The notes under the pieces: generated by a model
The model's database searches: none
The model's input: only the letters and a program-made list of their open reading frames with translations
Told to the model about the DNA's origin: nothing
Assembly (NCBI RefSeq): GCF_027359675.1
Contig: NZ_CP114786.1
Span: forward strand, 1,926,501 to 1,990,500
From: Roseibium sp. Sym1
GTDB taxonomy: Bacteria; Pseudomonadota; Alphaproteobacteria; Rhizobiales; Stappiaceae
Reading direction: 5' to 3'
DNA length: 64,000 bases
Translations under genes and position numbers: made by a program
Part shown: piece by piece, positions 53,140 to 62,988 of the stretch
Numbering within the stretch: the stretch's first letter is position 1
How the letters are laid out: each line of letters begins with the position of its first letter

Positions 53140-54669
53140 ATGAAACTGGTCCCCGGTTCGGGCGCCATGACAGGCGTCATTTTGAGTATCGGCCTTGGTC
53201 TGGCGCCAGTATTGGCGGACGAGGTCCTGCCGCACCGCGATGACCTCACCCGGGAGGACAGGGCAAAGGCGGCCCGGGTCCTTCAGGCGCCGGACGATTT
53301 CGACGCGGCGGAACCGTTCGAGCAGATGCAGGGCGGGGCGGGGACGTCGCGCAAGCGTCTCAACCGGGATGCCTTCTCGCATGCCAATGCCAACCTGACC
53401 TTCGAGGAACAGCACACGTTCAAGGTCGGCAACGGCCTTTTCAAGAAACTCTGGGCGTCCTCACCCTCCTCGACGCAGGCTTCCGACGGCCTCGGTCCGC
53501 TCTACAATGCCCGCTCCTGCCAGGGGTGCCACCTGAAGGACGGCCGCGGCCGGCCGCCACGCGAAGGCGACGAAGCGGTCTCCCTGTTCCTGCGCCTTTC
53601 CATTCCGCCGCAATCGGAAGACCAGCGCCAGGCGCTTGCCGCAAAGACAATCCTCTCCGTGCCCGAGCCGACCTATGGCGGCCAGTTCCAGGCATTCGCC
53701 GTGCCGGGTCTCGCCGGCGAGGGGCGGTTCGACATCGGGACGGAAGAGATCGAGGTGCCGCTCAACGGCGGCGAGACGGCGGTGCTGCAGAAGCCGGTCT
53801 ACAACCTCAGGCACCTCGGCTTCGGCGACATGCATCCCGACACGATGATCTCCCCCCGGGTGGCGCCACCGATGATCGGTCTCGGCCTCGTCCAGGCAAT
53901 TCATGCCGGGGATCTCGAGGCGCTCGCCGATCCGGACGATCTGGACGGAGACGGCATTTCCGGAAAGGTCAGCCGGGTGCGGGATCCGAAGACGGGCGTG
54001 CTCGTGCAAGGGCGGTTCGGATGGAAGGCGTCGACCCCGACCATCCGGGCGCAGACGGCGGGTGCCTTTTCCGGCGATATCGGTATCTCGACGCCGGAAA
54101 AGCCCGACAATTTCGGCGACTGCACCGAGAAGCAGGCAGCCTGTCGCGCCTTGCCCCATGGTGAGCAGGAGCGTCTCGGGCCCACCGAAGCCCCGGACCC
54201 GGTCATGGATCTCGTGACCTTCTATTCGGAAAATCTGGCAGTGCCGATGCGCCGCGATGTCGACGATCGGCACGTGCTGAAGGGCAAGAAAGTCTTCCAT
54301 GAGGCCGGCTGCCCGGCCTGTCATCAGCCGAAATTCGTCACCAGCCGCAACGCAGACAATCCGGCGCACCGGTTCCAGCTCATCTGGCCTTATTCCGATT
54401 TTCTACTCCACGACATGGGGCCGGGTCTGGCCGATGACCGCCCGGTGGGCGATGCCACAGGCCGCGAATGGCGCACCCCGCCGCTCTGGGGCATCGGCCT
54501 GACCAGTACCGTCAACAACCATACCCGTTTCCTGCATGACGGCAGGGCACGGAACCTTCTGGAGGCGGTTTTGTGGCATGATGGCGAAGCGAAACGAGCG
54601 CGGGACACCGTGGTGGCGCTGTCACCCGGGGACCGCCGGTCCCTCATCCGATTTCTGGAGTCGTTGTAA
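53140..54669 (+). CDS. di-haem cytochrome c oxidoreductase (COG3488)
   Basis: About 509 residues, exported. Two CxxCH haem sites are visible: SCQGCH in the first third and CPACH in the last third. Family members are periplasmic redox proteins linked to iron uptake; annotation as thiol oxidoreductase is common but unproven. ATG 53140 has CAGGG 9 bases upstream; ATG 53131 is an alternative. The stop overlaps the next start (TAATG). Confidence 0.9.
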   Translation: MKLVPGSGAMTGVILSIGLGLAPVLADEVLPHRDDLTREDRAKAARVLQAPDDFDAAEPFEQMQGGAGTSRKRLNRDAFSHANANLTFEEQHTFKVGNGLFKKLWASSPSSTQASDGLGPLYNARSCQGCHLKDGRGRPPREGDEAVSLFLRLSIPPQSEDQRQALAAKTILSVPEPTYGGQFQAFAVPGLAGEGRFDIGTEEIEVPLNGGETAVLQKPVYNLRHLGFGDMHPDTMISPRVAPPMIGLGLVQAIHAGDLEALADPDDLDGDGISGKVSRVRDPKTGVLVQGRFGWKASTPTIRAQTAGAFSGDIGISTPEKPDNFGDCTEKQAACRALPHGEQERLGPTEAPDPVMDLVTFYSENLAVPMRRDVDDRHVLKGKKVFHEAGCPACHQPKFVTSRNADNPAHRFQLIWPYSDFLLHDMGPGLADDRPVGDATGREWRTPPLWGIGLTSTVNNHTRFLHDGRARNLLEAVLWHDGEAKRARDTVVALSPGDRRSLIRFLESL

Positions 54670-55730
54670 TGCGCAGACTGATCCTTGCCTTGCTGACAGC
54701 CCTTGTGGCCCAGCCGGTGGCGGCAACGGAATTTAATCCCCAGATCGAGGGGATGGTCAGCGGCTATATCCGGCCGGTCACGGCCCGTTTCGCCGAGACG
54801 GCAGGCGCTCTGCCTGTAGCGGTGGCAGCGCTCTGCGAGACGCCCAACGACCGATCGGCGGAAAGGTTCGCGGCCGCCTTCGCCGACACGGTAGAGGCCT
54901 TCTCCGAGGTTCACTTTCTGCGCTTCGGGCCACTTCTGGACGAGGACCGTCTCAGCCGCCTTGCGTTCTTGCCGGATCCGCGCGGCATCACCCAACGTCA
55001 GCTGCGCAAGGTTCTTGCGGCAAGGAACAAGGAGGTTCATTCCGCCGCGGATCTTGCGGACAAGAGCGTGGCCGTCCAGGGCCTGACCGCCCTTGAACTG
55101 ATCGCCTTCAGCAAGACCGGCGAAGTAATGCTTGGGGACGACCCGTTCAAATGCGGTTATGCCCTTGCGATCGCGGAAAACGTCGCGGCCATTGCCGGCG
55201 CGGTTGCCGACGGCTGGGCGGATCCGGACGGGTACAGTGCGGTCCTCCTCATGCCGGGGCCGGACAATGACCGGTTTCATACGTCCAAGGAAGCGCTTGA
55301 AAACCTGTTCAACAGCCTGGTGACCGGGCTGATCATCGCGCGTGACCAGGATGTGTTGCCCGCGCTCGGGGGATCGAAGGAAAAAGCCAAGGCGCACCGG
55401 TTCCCCTTTTCCCGCTCCGCCAACAGCGTGACCTTCATTTCCGGGGAACTGGAGGGTATCCGGCAGGCCCTGGCGAGCCTTGGTCTGGAAGCGCTGACAC
55501 CGGAAGATTTCACCTGGATCTTCGGCGGGCTCGCATTCGAATTCAAAAATGCACAGTCCCTGCTGGATGAGCTGGAACCGCCGCTGCGCCAGACCCTCGA
55601 ACAAGACAGTGCCTACGAAAAGGTCGAGGTGCTTGCGATCACGCTGAAATCCATCCGCGACACCATGGCCCTGGAACTGGCCGGTGCGCTCGATCTGGCG
55701 GGAGGCTTCAATGCGCTCGACGGGGACTAG
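54669..55730 (+). CDS. second imelysin-family protein (COG3489)
   Basis: 353 residues with signal peptide MRRLILALLTALVAQPVAA. The canonical GxHxxE motif of the first imelysin is not found, as is usual for this group. The start overlaps the cytochrome stop and the end overlaps the next gene by 20 bases. Confidence 0.88.
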   Translation: MRRLILALLTALVAQPVAATEFNPQIEGMVSGYIRPVTARFAETAGALPVAVAALCETPNDRSAERFAAAFADTVEAFSEVHFLRFGPLLDEDRLSRLAFLPDPRGITQRQLRKVLAARNKEVHSAADLADKSVAVQGLTALELIAFSKTGEVMLGDDPFKCGYALAIAENVAAIAGAVADGWADPDGYSAVLLMPGPDNDRFHTSKEALENLFNSLVTGLIIARDQDVLPALGGSKEKAKAHRFPFSRSANSVTFISGELEGIRQALASLGLEALTPEDFTWIFGGLAFEFKNAQSLLDELEPPLRQTLEQDSAYEKVEVLAITLKSIRDTMALELAGALDLAGGFNALDGD

Positions 55731-56868
55731 ACCAGGCGTGCTGTCGCGTCGCGGTTTCCTGGCCGCGCTCGGCAGCCTGGCGGCCTCCCAGGTCTTTCCG
55801 GGAACACCCTTGGCCGAAAGCCTTGTCAGCCGCGAGGCAGCCGACGGCGTGCCCTTGTTCGCAAGCGCCTACAAGCTGGCGAACGGCGACTTTGGTGTCG
55901 GGATTGTCGACGATCTCGGCCAGATCCTCGCGCGGGTCTCCCTGCCGGGCCGTGGGCACGGCATCGCCGTGTCGCCGGACGGAACCCGGCTGGTGGCCTT
56001 TGCCCGGCGCCCGGGAACCTTCGCGGTGGTCGTCCGACCGTTCGAGGAAGCCGAACCGCAGGTCCTGACGGCGGACTCGGGCCGGCACTACTATGGCCAT
56101 GGCTGTTTTTCCGCGGACGGGCGCCTGCTCTATGCCGTCGAGAACGACTTTGACAAGGCCCGGGGTGTCGTCGGGGTCTATGACATGAGCGGCCGCGGCA
56201 TCCGCAAGCTCGGCGAGCTGGAGACAGGCGGCATCGGGCCGCATGACCTGCGGCTGGCACCCGACGGGACCACGCTGATCGTTGCAAATGGCGGCATTGA
56301 AACCCACCCGGACCGGGCGCGCGAAAAGCTCAACCTTTCCACGATGGCGCCGTCGGTCGTTTTCCTGGACCTGGAGAACGGGGACCTTCTGGCCGAGCAC
56401 CGGCTGAACAAGGGTCTGCATCAGCTGTCGCTGCGCCACATGGCGCTGGATGCCGGCGGACGGGCCTGGGTCGGGGGGCAGTTCGAAGGACCGGAAAGCG
56501 AAACACCGCCGCTGGTCGGTGTGTTCTCCCGCGATGCGGCCCCCGTCCTGACCGAAATACCCGGCAGGGTCGCCGCAGGACTGCAGAACTACATCGGTTC
56601 TGTCACGGCCAATGCCCGCGGGGACGTCATCGCCACGTCGGCGCCACGCGGGGGGCAGACCCTGTTCTGGAAGGCGGCAACGGGCGAATTCCTCGGCGCC
56701 CAGGCCATTGCGGACGGCTGCGGTGTCGCTCCGATCGACCAGGGCAGCTTCCTGATTTCCGACGGCAACGGCGCGTTGTCGCTTGTGACGGATCCGGAAG
56801 AACCGGCCGAAATACTCGCGCGGCCTCCCGGAATTTCCTGGGACAACCACATGTTTGCCCTGACCTGA
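55711..56868 (+). CDS. DUF1513 protein with Tat signal (COG3490)
   Basis: 385 residues. The N-terminus has a twin-arginine motif SRRGFLAALG. The rest is a beta-propeller-like protein with repeated HG-type strands (GRGHGIAVSPDGTRLV, GHGCFSADGRLLY, GPHDLRLAPDGTTL). It is the usual fourth gene of the iron operon. ATG 55711 follows GGGAGG; its place is conserved but its function unknown. Confidence 0.9.
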   Translation: MRSTGTRPGVLSRRGFLAALGSLAASQVFPGTPLAESLVSREAADGVPLFASAYKLANGDFGVGIVDDLGQILARVSLPGRGHGIAVSPDGTRLVAFARRPGTFAVVVRPFEEAEPQVLTADSGRHYYGHGCFSADGRLLYAVENDFDKARGVVGVYDMSGRGIRKLGELETGGIGPHDLRLAPDGTTLIVANGGIETHPDRAREKLNLSTMAPSVVFLDLENGDLLAEHRLNKGLHQLSLRHMALDAGGRAWVGGQFEGPESETPPLVGVFSRDAAPVLTEIPGRVAAGLQNYIGSVTANARGDVIATSAPRGGQTLFWKAATGEFLGAQAIADGCGVAPIDQGSFLISDGNGALSLVTDPEEPAEILARPPGISWDNHMFALT

Positions 56869-57007
56869 AGGGCTGAGCGTCGCGCGCAGCACCGGTCAAA
56901 AACCGGCGGGTTCCAGCTTTGGCCAAAATCGGCGGGCACTCTGGTTCGGGACGTTCCGCCCCAATTGGTCTACATTGGGGCCGATTCGCGACGGGGAGAC
57001 CTTTATA

Positions 57008-59896
57008 ATGCGTCGGCTTTTGATCGGACTGGGCAGTCTGCTGTTCATGCTGGTGACCATCATCCTGGTGGTGCCGCTGTTCCTGCCCAAGGACGAAATC
57101 AAGCGGCAGGTTGTCGAACAGGTGGACGCGCGCCTCGGCTGGCGGCTGCGCTTGGACGGACCGGTATCCCTGTCTCTGTTCCCCGGTTTTTCGCTCACGG
57201 CTGAAAAGGTCGGCATGGCCGGCGAGGCGGGCGCGGACGGCATCGAGTTCGCCAAGGCGGAGCGCGTCGAATTCGGCCTGGCCTGGGCCGGGCTGATCTC
57301 CGGCAACATCAAGGTCACCGGCATTTCGCTCGACCAGCCGGACATCTATCTCGAAATCGGTCCCAACGGCACAACCAGCTGGGAACCGCGCCGGGACCTG
57401 CCGATCGAGACAGGTTCGACCTCCGGGGAAACCGCCCCGGCTGGCGGCGCACCGTCGGCAGAGGAGCCGCAAACAGCCGGCAACGGGCAGGCGCCTGCCT
57501 CTCCCTCGCAAGGTTACCTGAAGAGCATCGGCGTCGACCGGCTTCAGATCTCCGGCGGCACCGTGACCTGGAAGGACCAGTCGACGGAACAGCCGGTCAG
57601 GATCAGCAATCTCGACTTGACCCTGAACGCACCCGACCTGTCCGGCGAAGTTTCCCTGGACAGCAGTTTTACCCTGCAGGACATTCCGCTCGGCGTTTCA
57701 GGGTCGCTGACGAACCCGCTCGGACTGGCGGGTGGGGAACAGGCGCCGGTCAATCTGACGGTTTCCTCGGGGGAGACTTCGCTCAAGATCCAGGGCGAAA
57801 CGGGACTTCAGCCAATTCGGGCGGATCTGGCGCTGGAAGCGGCCGGCCCGTCGCTCCAGGCGCTGGCGGCGCTTGCCGGTCAGGACCTTGCGACCGACCC
57901 GGGCGCCTTCTCGCTGGATGCCAGGATTTCCGGCACGGAAGCCGCGATTTCCGTTGCCGATCTCAACCTCCTTCTCGGCCAGCTGTCGCTCGGCGGGGCG
58001 GCGGATGCGGACCTCTCCGGGCTGGTTCCGGAAATATCCGGCCGGCTGGTACTCAAAGACGGCTCAATCGCGGATCTGCTGCAACTGGCCGGACAGGCGC
58101 AACCCGCGAGCGGCAAGCTCAGTGCGGACCTGGCGTTCGAGACGGTCGGGCTCACGGGCGAGGAGCTTGTCGCCGGTCTCGACATCAACGGCTCGGTGCG
58201 TATCGCGGAAGGTGAAATCGGCGGCCTGGGACTTGCCTCGGCAGTCGGAGGCGATCCGGAGGCGGACCGTCTTACGGATCTGGCCCTGGACGTGAACCTC
58301 GAGGGCCTGGAAAACCCGATTGCCCTGAGTGGTTCGCTGGCCTGGCGCGGTGAAGCCTTCAGCCTGACGGGTGAGGCCGCGACCGCGCAGCTTCTGGCAG
58401 GTCAGGCCGCCCCTGTTTCGGTAACCGTGAAAAGCAACCGGCTGAGCGCCGGCTTCAACGGCCAGGCGTCGCGGACCGGCGCGCTTGACGGTGCCGTCAG
58501 CCTGGAAACGGCGGACCTGCGCGGCTTGATGGCCTGGCTGGGGCAGCCTCTGGGGAGCGGGGGCGGCCTGAAACGGTTCAAGGCCTCCGGCATATTCGGC
58601 ATCAAGGATGACGCGGTTTCCTTCGAGGAAACCCGGTTCACGCTGGACGACACGTCCGGCGAAGCCAACGGCCGGATCGTGCTGGGAAGCAAGCCAGCGG
58701 TCACGGCGCGGCTCGATCTGCGCGAACTTGTGCTTGATCCCTATCTGGGCAAATCCACGAGCGGTGGCGGCGGTGGCGGAACGTCCTCGGGGACGCCGTC
58801 TTCCGGCGGTTCCGGCGGCGGCAATGGCGGCGGTGGAAGCGGCTGGAGCTCGGCGCCGATCGACTTTTCCGGCCTCAACGCGATCAACGCGGATTTCCAG
58901 CTGACGACCAGCGAAATCCGCTGGGACAAGATCAAGATCGACCAAAGTGCCCTGTCGGCGACCATCAAGAACGGGGTGCTGACGGCAAGTCTGGACAGGC
59001 TCTCGCTTTACGGCGGCTCCGGCTCCGGTGCCGTGACCCTGAACGGCGCGGAAACCGTGCCGGTGGTTGCCGCGAAATTTTCGCTCGAGAACCTCAATGC
59101 CCATCCGCTGTTGCGGGATGCCGCCGACTTCAGCTGGATCGAAGGCAAAGCCACGATCAATCTCGACGTCACCTCGAAAGGCGGCAGCGAACAGGCGCTG
59201 GTCCAGGCCCTGAACGGCACGGCGAATTACAATTTCATGGACGGTGCCATCCGGGGCATCAACATTCCGCAGATGGTGCGCGGCCTGTCGGTGGAAACCC
59301 TGCTCGGCTGGCAGGCCAATCCGTCGGCCAAGACCGACTTCAGTTCGCTCGGCGCGACGTTCCAGATCCAGAACGGCATTGCGACGACCTCGGACCTGTC
59401 GATGGTCGGGCCGCTCATTCGCATGTCCGGCAAGGGAACAACCGACCTGCCCGCGCAGCGCCTGTCCTGGCGCGTGGAACCCAGGATCGTGCCAACGCTC
59501 CAGGGGCAGGCACCGCAGCCGCGACGCAAGGGCGAGGACAAGAAACTCGCCGGGCTCGGGGTGCCGATCGTGGTCGAGGGCAGCTGGAACGACCCGCGCA
59601 TCTATCCCGATATCAAGGGCATTCTGGAAAATCCGGAAGCGGCCTACAAGCAATTGCAACAGACCGGCGGCGAACTCATTTCCATTCTCCAGGGCAAGCA
59701 GGAACCGTCCCAGGAGCTGGTCGACCAGGCCAACAAGATCATCGAACAGGCCACCGGCGGCAACACACAGATCGACGTGGAGAAGGTCATCGAGGGCAAG
59801 GTCGATGACGAGGAAGTCCTCAAGGCCGTCGAGGAAGGCTTCGGGCTGCCGTCCGGTTTGCTGGGAAACGTGTTCGGCAAGAAGAAGAAGAACTGA
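57008..59896 (+). CDS. AsmA-family inner-membrane protein
   Basis: 962 residues with one N-terminal membrane helix (LLIGLGSLLFMLVTIILVVP) and a large periplasmic part of beta-rich AsmA sequence (GWRLRLDGPVSLSLFPGFSL; C-terminal FMDGAIRGINIPQMVRG). A glycine/serine-rich linker lies at about residues 583-615. AsmA-like proteins help move phospholipids to the outer membrane. ATG 57008 is preferred over an earlier in-frame start at 56975. Confidence 0.92.
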   Translation: MRRLLIGLGSLLFMLVTIILVVPLFLPKDEIKRQVVEQVDARLGWRLRLDGPVSLSLFPGFSLTAEKVGMAGEAGADGIEFAKAERVEFGLAWAGLISGNIKVTGISLDQPDIYLEIGPNGTTSWEPRRDLPIETGSTSGETAPAGGAPSAEEPQTAGNGQAPASPSQGYLKSIGVDRLQISGGTVTWKDQSTEQPVRISNLDLTLNAPDLSGEVSLDSSFTLQDIPLGVSGSLTNPLGLAGGEQAPVNLTVSSGETSLKIQGETGLQPIRADLALEAAGPSLQALAALAGQDLATDPGAFSLDARISGTEAAISVADLNLLLGQLSLGGAADADLSGLVPEISGRLVLKDGSIADLLQLAGQAQPASGKLSADLAFETVGLTGEELVAGLDINGSVRIAEGEIGGLGLASAVGGDPEADRLTDLALDVNLEGLENPIALSGSLAWRGEAFSLTGEAATAQLLAGQAAPVSVTVKSNRLSAGFNGQASRTGALDGAVSLETADLRGLMAWLGQPLGSGGGLKRFKASGIFGIKDDAVSFEETRFTLDDTSGEANGRIVLGSKPAVTARLDLRELVLDPYLGKSTSGGGGGGTSSGTPSSGGSGGGNGGGGSGWSSAPIDFSGLNAINADFQLTTSEIRWDKIKIDQSALSATIKNGVLTASLDRLSLYGGSGSGAVTLNGAETVPVVAAKFSLENLNAHPLLRDAADFSWIEGKATINLDVTSKGGSEQALVQALNGTANYNFMDGAIRGINIPQMVRGLSVETLLGWQANPSAKTDFSSLGATFQIQNGIATTSDLSMVGPLIRMSGKGTTDLPAQRLSWRVEPRIVPTLQGQAPQPRRKGEDKKLAGLGVPIVVEGSWNDPRIYPDIKGILENPEAAYKQLQQTGGELISILQGKQEPSQELVDQANKIIEQATGGNTQIDVEKVIEGKVDDEEVLKAVEEGFGLPSGLLGNVFGKKKKN

Positions 59897-60055
59897 CGCG
59901 GATTTCGTCCACCGGGCAAGATTTTGAAACTTCGGTGTAATTCCTGTTGCAAGGAATCTATGCGTGTGGACGGTGTCAATGACTCTTTAGGTTCATTGCG
60001 CTTTCCCTGCGGGTTGCTACCCTTGAAAGATCGAGGCGAATCTTGCGAGGCAAGC

Positions 60056-60406
60056 ATGTCCCGGTCAGACACAGAGCAATGCGGCCGCCTGATGCGTACC
60101 GCCTGTACCAATGTCATAGGGTTCTGGCAATTGCTGCAGGAGCCGGACATTCACAGGATCGATCATGTCAAGCGCCTGCAATACCGGGCCTACATGGTCG
60201 GCAGCGCCCTCCACCTGGCTGATCTCGTTGTCCGGCACGAGGATGCGCTCGTTCATCTCTGCAAGCGGGACCTTGAGCCCGGACTGGGCGGGGCCGCCCG
60301 CGCGTTCCGCAACATGGTGCACGCGTTCGACGGCGATTGGCAGGACACGCTCGACGCCCAGGCCCTGATCTTCAGTCAGCATGTCCTGGGTGTTTTTGCC
60401 CGATAG
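60056..60406 (+). CDS. hypothetical protein
   Basis: 116-residue helical protein, not recognised. It contains HVKRLQYRAYMVGSALHLAD and ends close to the convergent phnN stop. ATG 60056 has GAGG upstream; the frame is open to 59924. Coding status is moderate. Confidence 0.5.
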   Translation: MSRSDTEQCGRLMRTACTNVIGFWQLLQEPDIHRIDHVKRLQYRAYMVGSALHLADLVVRHEDALVHLCKRDLEPGLGGAARAFRNMVHAFDGDWQDTLDAQALIFSQHVLGVFAR

Positions 60407-60418
60407 ACGCGGAACACG

Positions 60419-61012
60419 TCACAGGCCGAGTGCCGTCACCATGGTGTCGACGGCCTGATCCACGGTGCCGGTGTTTTCGATGCGGACCAGATTGGCCACG
60501 GTGTCCGGCTCCAGATCCGCACGCAGCAAGCGCGCTTCGATCTCCTGACGGGTTTCGCGTCCGCGGGCCGCGAGGCGGTCGGCGAGCACCTTGACTGGCG
60601 CGGTGATCAGCAGAACGACGGCGTTTTGATATTTTGTCTCCGCCTGCTTCAAGACCCGCCTGGACCCGTTGGCGATGACCGTGACCCCGGATTCGACCAG
60701 GGCGTCATAGGATTTCGGAATGACATAGCCGAGATCATGGGCTTCCCAGGAAAGGGCGGTGTCGCCTGCTGCAACAAGAGCATCGAAGGCCTCGCGGCTG
60801 ATGGTGTCGTGATCTTCGGCATCCGCATCGGCCGCGCGCGTGATTGCCCGGCGCGCGAAGACAACATCGTCCCGCCCCGACAGACGCTCTTTCAACGCCG
60901 CCATCAACGTGTCCTTGCCGGCCCCGCTCGGGCCGACGACCAGGACCATGCGGCCCGGGCCGAGCTTTTCCGCCGTCTCCTCCATCCCGTCAGGCAACCC
61001 GCTTGCCCTCAC
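60419..61012 (-). CDS. phnN: ribose 1,5-bisphosphokinase
   Basis: 197 residues. The P-loop is GPSGAGKDTLM. PhnN turns ribose 1,5-bisphosphate from the C-P lyase pathway into PRPP. The GTG start overlaps the phnM end by 23 bases. Confidence 0.9.
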   Translation of the reverse strand: MRASGLPDGMEETAEKLGPGRMVLVVGPSGAGKDTLMAALKERLSGRDDVVFARRAITRAADADAEDHDTISREAFDALVAAGDTALSWEAHDLGYVIPKSYDALVESGVTVIANGSRRVLKQAETKYQNAVVLLITAPVKVLADRLAARGRETRQEIEARLLRADLEPDTVANLVRIENTGTVDQAVDTMVTALGL

Positions 61013-62135
61013 GCCAGACGCCGCGCACGACCGGGATGCTGCCGACCATCTTCACCTGGATCAGGTCGGCACGCCAGCCGGGCTCCAGGATGCCACGATC
61101 GTTGAGGCCGATGGCCCCGGCCGGGGTCGCGGTGACCATCGCAACTGCCTGTGGCAGGGAGATCGCCTCGATTTCGTCGGCGAGCTGGAACGCGGCCTGA
61201 AGCAGGGAAATCGGCACATAGTCGGAGGACAGCACGTCGAGATAGCCGGCTTCGGCGAGTTCACTGGCGGAGATGTTGCCGGAATGGGAGCCGCCGCGCA
61301 CCACGTTGGGCGCACCCATCAGCACCGCCATGCCGGCCTCGTGCGACGCCTTGGCGGCTTCCAGCGTGGTCGGAAACTCGGCGATCTTCGTGTTCAGCGA
61401 AATGGCCTCGTCGACATGATCCGTCGTGGCATCGTCGTGGCTGGCGATGGCAATGCCGTTCCGCCGGGCGATCTCGGAGAGTTTCTTCCGGTTGTCGGGC
61501 GCAAGGCCGCTGGCCCGTTCCTGCCGTTTCTTGATGAAGTCCTCCATCTGCGCGTCGGAAAAACCCTTCTTGCCCTGGTAATAGACCTTGTAGGCGTCGA
61601 GCGAAACGAACTGGCGCTGGCCGGGCGTGTGGTCCATCAGGGAAATCAGGCGGATGCTGTCGTCGTCCTCGAACACCTTGAAGGCGTCGAGCACGTCCGG
61701 CGCGGACACCTCGCAGCGCAGGTGGATGAAATGATCGGCGCGCAGGCGGTTTTCGCGCTGGCCGGTCTCGATGGCGTCGGCCAGCAGGCGCATGTCCGGG
61801 TAGCGCAGATCCGCATCCTCATCCATGCCGACCCTGAGTGCGTCGAACACCGTGGTGATGCCGGAACACGCGATCTGGGCGTCATGGGCCTGGACGGCCG
61901 AGACCGGGTTCCAGCGCACCTTCGGGCGCGGCGCGTAGTGGGTTTCCAGGTGGTCGGTATGCAGCTCGATCAGGCCCGGCAGCAGGTAGTCGCCCTCGCA
62001 GTCATGGCCGTCGACGCCGGTCGGCGAACCGATGCCGGCAATCCGGCCGGTGTCGTCGACCGTCAGGGATCCGTCCAGGACCTCGTCCGCGAGGACGAGC
62101 GTGGCGTTCTTGAAAACCTTGGGATGCGTGCTCAT
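60990..62135 (-). CDS. phnM: alpha-D-ribose 1-methylphosphonate 5-triphosphate diphosphatase
   Basis: 381-residue amidohydrolase of the C-P lyase pathway. The metal site starts with HTDHLETH, with a further histidine in ASHDDAT. It removes pyrophosphate from the ribose-phosphonate triphosphate before C-P cleavage. Overlaps the DUF1045 gene. Confidence 0.94.
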   Translation of the reverse strand: MSTHPKVFKNATLVLADEVLDGSLTVDDTGRIAGIGSPTGVDGHDCEGDYLLPGLIELHTDHLETHYAPRPKVRWNPVSAVQAHDAQIACSGITTVFDALRVGMDEDADLRYPDMRLLADAIETGQRENRLRADHFIHLRCEVSAPDVLDAFKVFEDDDSIRLISLMDHTPGQRQFVSLDAYKVYYQGKKGFSDAQMEDFIKKRQERASGLAPDNRKKLSEIARRNGIAIASHDDATTDHVDEAISLNTKIAEFPTTLEAAKASHEAGMAVLMGAPNVVRGGSHSGNISASELAEAGYLDVLSSDYVPISLLQAAFQLADEIEAISLPQAVAMVTATPAGAIGLNDRGILEPGWRADLIQVKMVGSIPVVRGVWREGKRVA

Positions 62136-62881
62136 ACAGTTTCCTCACGGGAGAGACGTTCTGCGCGGACAAGGGCGTCCTGCGGGGAAGCGCTGCCGGT
62201 CAGTTCGAAAATCGTATGGACCGTGAACGGGGCTCCGCGTTCCGGTTCGGTGTAAAGCGCGACATGGCGGCAGGTGCGCTGCCTGCCCGTCACGGCGGCG
62301 AAGCGTGCCCTGGCGGCGTCGGCCAGGAGGGCCGCTTCGCCATCGTCCTCCAGCTTGTTGGAGAGCGTCATGTGGAAGCGGAATTCATCGAAGATGTAAG
62401 GGTAGCCCCACTGCCTTGTATAGGTATCGAGCTTGTCGCTGAGCCTGGCCTTGCGGCGCCGTTCCAGATCGGCTTCGGAAAGGGGCGCGCGGAACGGCTC
62501 GAACCGGCGCACGCACAGGGCCGCGAAGGCGCGCAGGGCCGGCTCTTCCGCATCCGGGGTCAGCGCCAGGAAGCGGCCGAGCCGGTTGACGGACAGGCCC
62601 GTGATCCCGTAGGGCGCGATTTCGCCCGCGAAGGTCTCGCAGGCTTCGACAAGCGCGGTTTCGCTCTGGCCGTCCGCCAGCGAAAACGGCGCCTTCAGCG
62701 TACCGTGGAAGCCGTAGCGGCGCGGGTCGGTGGTGAGCGCGTGAAACCGCTCCGCACTGAGGCCCGGCACCGGCTGTTGCGGCAGGTCCCTGCCGGAAAA
62801 GGTGTCCCGGCCAAGCCAGGCATTGCCGAGCTGCATCAGGGGATCATCGGCATCGGCGGCAAAATAGATCGCGTAGCGCAT
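62132..62881 (-). CDS. DUF1045 phosphonate-metabolism protein (2H phosphoesterase-like)
   Basis: 249 residues with two HxT motifs (FHGTL and FHMTL), typical of the 2H phosphoesterase fold. In phn clusters it likely processes a cyclic ribose phosphate product of C-P lyase, as an alternative to PhnP. The frame is open much further upstream over phnL, but ATG 62881 (MRYAIYFAADADD) is the family start. Confidence 0.88.
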   Translation of the reverse strand: MRYAIYFAADADDPLMQLGNAWLGRDTFSGRDLPQQPVPGLSAERFHALTTDPRRYGFHGTLKAPFSLADGQSETALVEACETFAGEIAPYGITGLSVNRLGRFLALTPDAEEPALRAFAALCVRRFEPFRAPLSEADLERRRKARLSDKLDTYTRQWGYPYIFDEFRFHMTLSNKLEDDGEAALLADAARARFAAVTGRQRTCRHVALYTEPERGAPFTVHTIFELTGSASPQDALVRAERLSREETV

Positions 62882-62988
62882 GGTCAGATTCGCAAATTTG
62901 ATTGGTGGCCCAAGAGGACCTAGAGGCAGGCAGTGACTGTTCTGTGACAGATCCCGCCTGCCCGCAAGTTTTTCCTCTTCCGGGTTTC

